Shown piece by piece: positions 57,446 to 64,000 of a stretch of 64,000 nt of DNA. This DNA is from an uncultured bacterium (GTDB lineage: Bacteria > Bacillota_I > Bacilli_A > Acholeplasmatales > Anaeroplasmataceae), in the NCBI GenBank assembly GCA_949293265.1, contig CASFCK010000007.1, forward strand, positions 1-64,000, written 5' to 3'. Made by a program: the position numbers and the translations under genes. A model generated the notes under the pieces. It saw only the letters and a list, made by a program, of their open reading frames with translations, did no database searches and was not told where the DNA came from. Numbering within the stretch: position 1 is the stretch's first letter; every line of letters begins with the position of its first letter.

Positions 57446-57527
57446 TTACAAAAAAATGTAAAAACACAATGTAAAACATTACAAAAAAATGTAATATATA
57501 CGTGTAAAACATTACAAAAAAATGTAA
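57446..57527. repeat. Array of three identical palindromes with 33-bp period
   Basis: The 16-bp dyad TTACAAAAAAATGTAA occurs at 57446-57461, 57479-57494 and 57512-57527, exactly 33 bp apart. Half-site-like GTAAAACA follows in the two spacers. The array fills the gap between the broken and intact AAA ATPase genes and ends 15 bases before the second start. The three-helical-turn spacing suggests cooperative binding of a dimeric protein on one face of the DNA. Confidence 0.85.
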
Positions 57528-57542
57528 AATGCGGTGATAAAT

Positions 57543-58868
57543 ATGTTGAAAAGGAAAATTGATGATTATTTAATAAAATGGAAAAAAAACGACAATAGAT
57601 TACCACTTATCATTTATGGGGCTAGGCAAATTGGCAAAACAACATCAATTAGAGAATTTGCTAAAAAAAATTATAAAAGCGTCATTGAGATAAATTTCAT
57701 TTCTAACCCTGAATGTATCAGTTTTTTTTCTAGTTTTAATATTGATGATATTATTAATAAAATATCATTTTATAATCCTGCGTTTAAATTTATACCAGGA
57801 GAAACATTAATATTTTTTGATGAAATCCAAGCTTTTATGGATGTGACAACTTCTTTAAAATTTTTTGCCTTAGATAAAAGATTTGATGTAATTTGTAGTG
57901 GAAATGCACTTGGTATCAATAATTTACATATTTCTTCAGTGTCAGTTGGTTACAAGGCGGAATATGTTATGCATAGTTTAGACTTTGAAGAATATTTGTG
58001 GGCCTTAGGTTATACAACTACCATGATAGATTTGTTAAAGAAACATTTATTTGAACTAGTTCCTTTAGATAAAGGGATCTTAGATGTTTTATTTAAACAT
58101 TATGATGATTATATGACTGTTGGGGGAATGCCTAAAATAGTTGATAATTATATAAAAACTATATTATTTGATGAAGTTTATTTATTACAAAAAGAATTAA
58201 GGAAAGATTATTTAGACGATATAAAACAATATGTAGATGGCTTAGATAAAGCAAAAGTAGCTAAAATATATGAAATGGTACCTTTACAGTTAGCTAAAGA
58301 TAATCATAAGTTTCAATTTTCTAAAATGGGGCATGGTGCTAGGTTTAGTTCTTATTTTGATTGTTTTAATTGGTTAAAAGATGCCGGAATAATTAATATT
58401 TTATATAATCTTAACAAATTAGAATTACCATTAAAATTAGAAATGCAAGATAATAATTTTAGGGTTTATTTTAGTGATATGGGTTTATTTATGGCTTTTT
58501 TAGATAAAAATAGTGAAAATATACTAAGAACAAATAGAGATTTTAATATTTATAAAGGAGCATTGTATGAGAGTGCTATATTAGAGTCATTATTAAAATC
58601 GGGATTTGAAAATATATTTTTTTATCGTTCTTTAGATTCTACTATAGAATTAGATTTTATCTTAGAATATTTCAATAACTTTATACCTATTGAGGTTAAA
58701 TCTAAGTCAGGTAGAACAAAATCTCTAAATAAAGTATTAGAAGAAAACAAAGAGATTAAACTAGCTATTAAATTAGCAAAAACTAATATTGGTTATAATG
58801 ATAGGATATTAACTATTCCATATCCTTTAGCTTTTTTAATTAAAGAATACTTAAATAAGACATTATAA
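57543..58868 (+). CDS. AAA-family ATPase with DUF4143 domain
   Basis: A 441-residue protein. The N-terminal ATPase has IDDYLIKWKKND, P-loop IIYGARQIGKTTS, Walker B IFFDEIQAF, a CSGNALG sensor segment and GGMPKIVDNYI. The C-terminal part has the DUF4143 pattern: YFSDMGLF, YKGALYESAILESLL and IELDFILEYFNNFIPIEVKSKSG, where E-x(n)-D and E-x-K look like a PD-(D/E)xK nuclease core. Function of the family is not settled. I use ATG 57543 behind GCGGTGAT; GTG 57534 is an alternative. Directly upstream is the 33-bp-period palindrome array. Confidence 0.8.
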   Translation: MLKRKIDDYLIKWKKNDNRLPLIIYGARQIGKTTSIREFAKKNYKSVIEINFISNPECISFFSSFNIDDIINKISFYNPAFKFIPGETLIFFDEIQAFMDVTTSLKFFALDKRFDVICSGNALGINNLHISSVSVGYKAEYVMHSLDFEEYLWALGYTTTMIDLLKKHLFELVPLDKGILDVLFKHYDDYMTVGGMPKIVDNYIKTILFDEVYLLQKELRKDYLDDIKQYVDGLDKAKVAKIYEMVPLQLAKDNHKFQFSKMGHGARFSSYFDCFNWLKDAGIINILYNLNKLELPLKLEMQDNNFRVYFSDMGLFMAFLDKNSENILRTNRDFNIYKGALYESAILESLLKSGFENIFFYRSLDSTIELDFILEYFNNFIPIEVKSKSGRTKSLNKVLEENKEIKLAIKLAKTNIGYNDRILTIPYPLAFLIKEYLNKTL

Positions 58869-58912
58869 TAAGTGAAATTTACTTTTATAATTAAGAAAAA
58901 TTAAATTTTCTC

Positions 58913-58940
58913 TTTACAAGTAGCAAAAAAAGTTTATAAT
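58913..58940 (+). promoter_or_regulatory. Promoter of the lysine-riboswitch operon
   Basis: TTTACA (58913-58918) and TATAAT (58935-58940) with 16-bp spacing; transcription would begin near 58947, a little before the riboswitch. Confidence 0.7.
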
Positions 58941-58961
58941 ATTGACATAAAAATAAAAAAT

Positions 58962-59123
58962 GATAAGAGGAGCAAGACAAAAGAGTACTAATTGGAGGAG
59001 GCATCCTAGGAATTTTAGGAAAGGTAAGCTTGCCGAACGACTATTTAGGCATAAATAGCTCGTGGGGTTGTAGATAAGATCTACTTCACTCCTACTAATT
59101 TATTTAGTAGAGGCGCTTAAATG
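58962..59123 (+). promoter_or_regulatory. Lysine riboswitch (L box)
   Basis: The conserved core is readable in order: AAGAGGAGCAAGAC...AGAGTA, GGAGG, then AGGAAAGGTAAGCTTGCCGAACG, which corresponds to the AAAGG...GCCGAAG block of the lysine aptamer, and finally the GTAGAGGCGCTTA part near 59107-59120. Stems such as GACTATTTA/TAAATAGCTC (59040-59060) and GTAGATAAGATCTAC (59070-59085) lie between. A terminator and a competing stem follow. It precedes an amino-acid ABC importer, so the importer probably carries lysine and is shut off when lysine is plentiful. Confidence 0.88.
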
Positions 59124-59150
59124 TTTTTAAGTTATATTAAGTCTATTAAG

Positions 59151-59181
59151 CGTCTACAATGTGGACGCATTTTTTATTTTT
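59151..59181 (+). terminator. Lysine-riboswitch attenuator
   Basis: GCGTCTAC (59151-59158) and GTGGACGC (59161-59168) pair with one G-U and a short loop, followed by ATTTTTTATTTTT. The upstream segment GTAGAGGCGCTTAA (59107-59120) can pair instead with TTAAGCGTCTAC (59147-59158), an antiterminator that would free the transcript. Confidence 0.8.
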
Positions 59182-59208
59182 AAATATAAAAATATAGAGG
59201 TAGAGAAA

Positions 59209-60084
59209 ATGAGAAAATTATTTAAAAGTTTATTTGTAGCAGGACTTAGTGCCTTAGCTTTAACTGCTTGTGCTAATACTGAAGTTACTAATGACCAATT
59301 AGTTATTGGTATGGAATGTGCTTACCAACCATTTAATTGGACTGTTAATAGTGCTAATGATTACACATTGCCAATTAGTGACACACATCAATTTGTTGAT
59401 GGTTATGATATTGCGGTTGCTAGATATTTATCTGAAGAATTAGATAAAGAAGTTGTAATTAAAAAATTAGATTGGGATAGTTTAATTCTTGCTTTAATGA
59501 ATGATGAAATTAATATGGTTCTTGCAGGTATGACTGACACAGCAGAAAGAAGAGAATTAATTGATTTTACTGATCCTTATTTATCTAGTGATTTAGCTTT
59601 CTTAATTTCTACAGAAAACAAAAACACTTATTTCCCTGATAATAGTAAAGAAAATCCAGCTACATATGAAGAATTATTAGCTGCATTTAGTGGTAAAGTT
59701 TTAGTTTGTCAAAAGAGTGTTGTTGGGGATGATTTTATTGATACTTATTTTAGCGGTGTAGATAACTCAATTATTCATGCTAGTGCCTTAGATACTTATC
59801 CACTTGCCGCAAATGATGTTAAATCAGGAAATGCGTTCGCGATGCCTGCTGAATTACCAGTAGTTGAAGCTATGACTAATTTAGGCAATTTATCAGTTTT
59901 ATATGTTGATTATTCTTTCTTATCTGAAGATGATCGAAACGGCATGAAAGTATCAATAGGAATTAAAAAAGGTAATACTGAACTAAGAGATGAAATTAAT
60001 AGTGCATTAGCTAAGTTAACTGATGCACAAAGACAAGAAATGATGGGGGCTGCAGCTACTCGTTCTGCTAGCAGTATTGCATAA
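59209..60084 (+). CDS. Amino-acid ABC transporter substrate-binding lipoprotein (lysine predicted)
   Basis: A 291-residue lipoprotein with signal KLFKSLFVAGLSALALTAC (lipobox Cys about residue 20) and a family 3 solute-binding fold: IGMECAYQPFNW, VDGYDIAVARYLSEEL, LAGMTDTAERRELIDFTDPY. It captures an amino acid outside the membrane. The lysine specificity is inferred from the riboswitch. I use ATG 59209 behind AGAGGTAGAG; the open frame above it is in the attenuator. The stop overlaps the permease start. Confidence 0.88.
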   Translation: MRKLFKSLFVAGLSALALTACANTEVTNDQLVIGMECAYQPFNWTVNSANDYTLPISDTHQFVDGYDIAVARYLSEELDKEVVIKKLDWDSLILALMNDEINMVLAGMTDTAERRELIDFTDPYLSSDLAFLISTENKNTYFPDNSKENPATYEELLAAFSGKVLVCQKSVVGDDFIDTYFSGVDNSIIHASALDTYPLAANDVKSGNAFAMPAELPVVEAMTNLGNLSVLYVDYSFLSEDDRNGMKVSIGIKKGNTELRDEINSALAKLTDAQRQEMMGAAATRSASSIA

Positions 60085-60866
60085 TGATAAATTTTAATCG
60101 TTTATTTAAAACTTTATCTGATAATTTTGATTTTATTGGGTATGGTATTTTATCAACAATCATTTTAGCGGTTTTTGGTACTGTTATCGGTTTAATTTTA
60201 GGTATATTTTTAGCCTATGGTAAAGGAATAAAAGTAAAAGAATTAGACAATTTAGCTATTAAAATTGTAAAAAATATTGTTAAAGGACTATGTAATATTT
60301 ATTCTATTGTTTTAAGAGGAACACCAATGATGGTGCAAGCCTTAATATTCAAATATAGTTGCCAAGCTATTGGTGTTAATTGGAATTTAATTAATTTGCC
60401 TGGAACTATTAATAATGTTTTAAATGGCTGGTTATTTGCTGGGTTAATTGTTATAACTTTAAATACAGCTGCTTATATGGGGGAAATAGTTCGTTCAGGT
60501 ATGAATGGTGTAGATAAAGGCCAAGAAGAAGGGGCTAGATCTCTTGGTATGTCAGCATCTAGAACATCAATTTCAATTATTTTACCACAAGCTCTTCGTA
60601 ATGCTTTACCTACTATAGGTAATGAATTAATTGTTAATATTAAAGATTCATCAGTATTAAATGTTATAGCTGTTACTGAATTGTTCTATCGTATTAACGA
60701 TATAGCCACTACTAATTATGCCTTCTTAGAATGTTATTTAATATTAGCAGTAATATATTTGATATTAACATTAATAGCTAGTTTATGTTTAAAATTAGTA
60801 GAAAAAAAATTAGATGGAGTTAAATTTAGTTTAAATCCATTTAGGTTTAAAAGGGGTGAATTATAA
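60084..60866 (+). CDS. Amino-acid ABC transporter permease
   Basis: A 260-residue inner-membrane permease of the polar amino-acid type with about five hydrophobic segments. [16 protein letters not shown] and the EAA-loop region [31 protein letters not shown] are diagnostic; the latter docks on the ATPase. It overlaps the binding-protein gene and the ATPase gene by one base each. It is likely a homodimer in the transporter. Confidence 0.92.
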   Translation: MINFNRLFKTLSDNFDFIGYGILSTIILAVFGTVIGLILGIFLAYGKGIKVKELDNLAIKIVKNIVKGLCNIYSIVLRGTPMMVQALIFKYSCQAIGVNWNLINLPGTINNVLNGWLFAGLIVITLNTAAYMGEIVRSGMNGVDKGQEEGARSLGMSASRTSISIILPQALRNALPTIGNELIVNIKDSSVLNVIAVTELFYRINDIATTNYAFLECYLILAVIYLILTLIASLCLKLVEKKLDGVKFSLNPFRFKRGEL

Positions 60867-61873
60867 TGAAAGCTCCTATATTAAATGTTACAAATTTAGC
60901 TAAATATTTTGGCCTTAATAAAGTTTTAAAAGATATTAATTTAGAAGTGAATAAAGGTGATGTTATTTCGATAATTGGGCCTTCTGGTAGTGGTAAATCA
61001 ACATTTTTAAGATGTTTAAATTTACTTGAAACGCCAACACGTGGAAATCTTAGTTTTAATAATGAAGTTTATTTTAATATTGATGCTTGTAAAGACGACT
61101 TTGTTGATTATAATGCCTATAATGAGGCAGCAAACAAATACAATGATGAACTTATTAGAACAGAAGATGAAGTAGCAATTTGGGCAAATAAATTAATAGA
61201 ACACAAAGAAAAAAAATTTAAAGTAAAGCTAAAACTAGCTAAAAAAGAATTTAAAGAAGTTAGAAAAAAACCTGTATTAAAGAGAGATTTTTATGATGAA
61301 GAAGGATATAAAAATGCGATATTAGAAAATCCTAATGTTATTGTTGATAGTAAAACAATTAATCATATTAGATCTAAAATTGTGATGGTTTTTCAAAGCT
61401 TTAATTTATTTAATAATATGAATGTTTTAGAAAATTGTATTATTGCTCAAACTAAAGTATTAAAAGTTCCATATGATGAAGCTAAAGAAAAAGCCATTAA
61501 ACATTTAACTAGTGTTAACATGCAAGATAGAATGAATTATAAAATATCAGAATTATCAGGTGGTCAAAAACAAAGGGTAGCAATTGCACGTGCTTTGTGT
61601 ATGGACCCTGAAATCATTCTATTTGATGAACCTACTAGTGCTTTAGATCCTGAAATGGTTGGTGAAGTTCTTGAAGTTATGAAAAATTTAGCTAAAACAG
61701 GTTTAACAATGATTGTTGTTACTCATGAAATGGGATTTGCAAAAGACGTTTCTAATAAAGTTATTTTTATGGAAAATGGTTATATTGTAGAACAAGGTAG
61801 CCCTTCTTTAATATTTAATAATCCAAAAGAACAAAGAACAAAAGAGTTCCTAAATAGATATATTAACAGATAG
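60866..61873 (+). CDS. Amino-acid ABC transporter ATP-binding protein with a large insertion
   Basis: At 335 residues it is about 90 longer than the usual 240-250. Walker [10 protein letters not shown] lies at residues 38-46, the Q-loop Gln at 177, then [27 protein letters not shown] and VVTHEMGF. The excess is one block at about residues 72-163, between Walker A and the Q-loop, rich in Lys, Glu, Tyr and probably helical ([39 protein letters not shown]). All catalytic motifs are intact, so the insertion seems tolerated and may be regulatory or structural. Last gene of the lysine-riboswitch operon. Confidence 0.9.
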   Translation: MKAPILNVTNLAKYFGLNKVLKDINLEVNKGDVISIIGPSGSGKSTFLRCLNLLETPTRGNLSFNNEVYFNIDACKDDFVDYNAYNEAANKYNDELIRTEDEVAIWANKLIEHKEKKFKVKLKLAKKEFKEVRKKPVLKRDFYDEEGYKNAILENPNVIVDSKTINHIRSKIVMVFQSFNLFNNMNVLENCIIAQTKVLKVPYDEAKEKAIKHLTSVNMQDRMNYKISELSGGQKQRVAIARALCMDPEIILFDEPTSALDPEMVGEVLEVMKNLAKTGLTMIVVTHEMGFAKDVSNKVIFMENGYIVEQGSPSLIFNNPKEQRTKEFLNRYINR

Positions 61874-61875
61874 TC

Positions 61876-61899
61876 TTAGCGTATAGCTAAGGCTTTTTC
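61876..61899 (+). terminator. Terminator of the amino-acid importer operon
   Basis: CTTAGC, loop GTATA, GCTAAG, followed by GCTTTTTC. Confidence 0.7.
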
Positions 61900-62012
61900 A
61901 TATATATGTATATTTCATATAAAAAACATATATATGAACAAAAATTAAATATATAAATTATCACTTGCTTTTCTAAAATAAAAGCACTATCCTAATATTA
62001 GGATGTACGCTA

Positions 62013-63213
62013 ATGAAAAAAATTTTTTTGATGGCTATTTTTTTAATATTTACATTAAACGCATGCAGAAAAGAATTACCTACTTATAAAGATGGGGATA
62101 GAGTAATAATCGATAATATTGTATATGAATTTGATGATTATAGAGAAAATGAATTTAGGCCTTATAACGCTAAATTTAGTGATAATATAATTTATCATAG
62201 TGCTTATTATCTTGATATGATTCATCCTGAAAAATATGAAGAAATTACAAAAGATAGTATGACTAGTAATGAACTATTTAAAATTGAAAATGGTAATAGT
62301 ATTAATTATGCATATTCCCCACTAGATTTAGATGTTAATGAATATGCAAGATGTTATAAAGGATTTTATGTAATCGGAATTGATAATAGTCTTCGTAATG
62401 ATTCGCTCGTTGATGTAACAATTCCAGGATCAATAGATGGTTATCTTGTACTTGGTATAGGTTATAAAGCTTTTGCCTATGCTAATATTCAAACAGTTCA
62501 AATCAGTGATTATAAATCGGACATATATATGGCGATTGCGCCATTTGCTTTTGAGAATATTAGTAATTTAAAGGAATTTAGTTCAGAGGCTAGTTTAGTT
62601 ATATTTCCTAGAGCTTTCGAAAATTTAGAATTAGATATATTTAGAACAAACAACAGTTTAATACTACAAAGTGCATCTATTTATAATTCGGTAATTAATA
62701 AACTAGAAATAGCAAATTTATTTGCCTTTCAAGATTATCAAGTGAAGGTTTATCCACCTTTTTATGAAACGAAAATTAATAGTTTTAAAATTAAAATTAA
62801 TAGTGTTCTAGATTCCACTAGATATGGAACTTCATTTATGATCTCAAATAACAATATTTATTATTTGTCGCAATCCCAATCTAATAATTACAATTTGTTT
62901 AGTAATATATTAGAAGGTAATACATTTGAACTATATTTAGATTACGGTGGTGCAATATATTCTTATCATTATGATTTAAGTCGTAGTATAAATTCTTTAT
63001 ATATGTTTGAAAATTATAAGTGTGTATCGTTTATAAATCAAGAAGAGTTTAAAAAACAAATTAAATATTTATATACGAAAAGATAGAAATAATTTTGTTG
63101 TAGAAGATAATATAGTTTATTTTATTAACAATAATGATAATAAGAAGTATGAAATTATTTCGGTGTCTTCTGATGTTGTTATTAATGTCTATGACATTTT
63201 ACTTGAGCCTTAG
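62013..63213 (+). pseudogene. Lipoprotein with leucine-rich (BspA-like) repeats, frameshifted near the 3' end
   Basis: ATG 62013 gives a 357-residue product to 63086: lipoprotein signal KKIFLMAIFLIFTLNAC, an N-terminal region of about 110 residues, then repeats of BspA/LRR_5 type (VTIPGSIDGYLVLGIGYKAF, IAPFAFENISNLKEF, VIFPRAFENLELDIF). Behind the stop the shifted frame from 63085 continues for 42 more codons (NFVVEDNIVYFINNNDNKKY, then VVINVYDILLEP) with the same style, so a one-base shift near 63083 probably cut the tail off. The front part may still be made. A surface-adhesion or signalling role is inferred only from the repeat type. Confidence 0.65.
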
Positions 63214-63233
63214 CGGTAATAAATAAGTGAACA

Positions 63234-63262
63234 ATAAAAAAAGGGCGGTGCCCTTTTTAATA
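63234..63262. terminator. Bidirectional terminator
   Basis: AAAAAAGGGC-GGT-GCCCTTTTTT serves both the lipoprotein gene and the convergent threonine aldolase gene, whose last codons overlap it. Confidence 0.8.
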
Positions 63263-64000
63263 TTTATAATAATTAGCTAAAACATTAGCAAAATTTTCTA
63301 CCTGTTCTTTTGTTGTAGCAAAAGAAGTAACAAATCTAACAATTAATTGCTCATCTTTTGTTTCTTGAATTTCAAATTCTACCTTATCTTTTAAGTAGTT
63401 ATATAATTCTTTACTTATGATAGGAAAAATTTGATTAGTATCGTTGTTAACATAATGTTTAATTTTATATTTAGCAAAGATATTTCTTAATTCATCAGCC
63501 ATTGTATTTGCATGTTTAGCTAAATTATAATATAAATCATTAGTAAATAAAGTTAAAAATTGGATACCTAATAAACGACCTTTAGCTAAGACAGCCCCTC
63601 TTTGTTTCATTAAATTTTTAAAATGGGGCTTTAATTCATCTTTTTTAATTATTAAAGCTTCACCAAATAAAGCACCATTTTTTGTGCCACCAATATAAAA
63701 TATATCAGCATAATTAGCAATATCTTTCATGGTTAAATCATTAGATTTAGCTGTTAAAGCTTGAGCTAATCTTGCTCCATCGATATATAAGTAAAGTTTG
63801 TATTTATCACAAATTTTACGTAATTGTTCTAAGTCTTTTTTAGTATATATAGTTCCAAGTTCAGTAGAATTAGAAATATAAACCATTTTAGGAATGACCA
63901 TATGAATATCACTATGCTCATTGATTTTCTTTTCTAGGTCTATAAAGTCTATTTTCCCATTTATGTTATTAGTGGTGATGACTTTATGACCAGTTAATTC
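63257..64000 (-). CDS. Threonine aldolase family protein (5' end outside the window)
   Basis: The frame runs from the right edge to 63257, 247 codons plus stop, without its start. It is a PLP-dependent beta-eliminating lyase/threonine aldolase: ELTGHKVITTNNINGKID at the edge, MVYISNSTELGTIYT, LYIDGARLAQAL, and FYIGGTKNGALFGEALI, where the Lys binds PLP. The known reaction cleaves L-threonine to glycine and acetaldehyde, which would feed the one-carbon and purine genes nearby. An internal ATG at 63901 is not the true start, because conserved sequence continues upstream of it. Confidence 0.88.
   Translation of the reverse strand, partial: ELTGHKVITTNNINGKIDFIDLEKKINEHSDIHMVIPKMVYISNSTELGTIYTKKDLEQLRKICDKYKLYLYIDGARLAQALTAKSNDLTMKDIANYADIFYIGGTKNGALFGEALIIKKDELKPHFKNLMKQRGAVLAKGRLLGIQFLTLFTNDLYYNLAKHANTMADELRNIFAKYKIKHYVNNDTNQIFPIISKELYNYLKDKVEFEIQETKDEQLIVRFVTSFATTKEQVENFANVLANYYKY

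Noticed and set aside
57446-57527. CRISPR array
   Set aside because: Only three short palindromes with AT-rich, partly similar spacers, and no cas genes; the spacing is constant at 33 bp and the repeats are dyads of operator type.

Overview
The window looks like chromosome from a low-GC, host-associated member of the Bacillota (Firmicutes), perhaps Erysipelotrichia or an RF39-like Bacilli lineage. Reasons: strongly AT-rich codon use, AGGAGG-type ribosome binding sites, the short zinc-binding type of ribosomal protein S14, a single-chain clostridial-type PurL, guanine and lysine riboswitches, and a subtilisin with a His/Cys-rich tail. TGG encodes Trp and TGA is used as a stop, so the code is standard and not the mycoplasma code. 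The assignment is inference; there is no rRNA in the window to test it, and I saw no tRNA.

Layout. 0.3-3.2 kb: an O-antigen-ligase/polymerase-like membrane protein and a Wzz-like chain-length protein, closed by an unusually elaborate nested hairpin. 3.3-20.7 kb: a purine operon under a guanine-class riboswitch and attenuator (purK, purL, purC, purF, a nucleoside phosphorylase, purM, purN, purH, purD, folD, purB, guaB, guaA). 20.7-23.9 kb: a decayed integrative element of higher GC in the 3' end of guaA, with att repeats, an XRE regulator, broken excisionase and integrase genes, a GNAT acetyltransferase and a HicAB toxin-antitoxin pair. The guaA stop region and a perfect terminator hairpin reappear at its right end. 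23.9-24.5 kb: a dead IS200/IS605 element. 24.5-27.4 kb: a broken lipoprotein gene, a small membrane protein and an SGNH esterase. 27.5-41.5 kb: the S10-spc-alpha ribosomal cluster from rpsJ to rplQ with secY, adk, infA and rpoA, but without map between adk and infA.

41.5-49.3 kb is accessory. A pseudouridine synthase gene is followed by a small secreted peptide gene and a three-gene ABC exporter, and then by a frameshifted second copy of the synthase 3' end. Next comes a reverse-strand operon of one subtilisin-like protease and two lipoproteins sharing duplicated start regions. 49.4-53.3 kb: fhs, a large PEPCK/HPr-kinase-like P-loop protein and purE; together with the big operon this supplies the de novo IMP route (10-formyl-THF, PurK/PurE carboxylation) and IMP to GMP. 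purA, for AMP, is not in the window.

53.4-64 kb: a NatAB-like ABC exporter, a YwaF-like membrane protein without a normal start codon, two tandem AAA/DUF4143 ATPase genes (the first broken) separated by a palindromic array with 33-bp period, a lysine riboswitch controlling an amino-acid ABC importer whose ATPase has a large insertion, a frameshifted leucine-rich-repeat lipoprotein, and the 3' part of a threonine aldolase gene that runs off the right edge.

Best candidates for something undescribed: the peptide plus split-permease ABC exporter with the duplicated synthase tail (42.6-46.2 kb), the protease/lipoprotein operon (46.2-49.3 kb), the 33-bp palindrome array (57.4-57.5 kb) and the PEPCK-like protein between fhs and purE. 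None is proven; each rests on sequence reading only.
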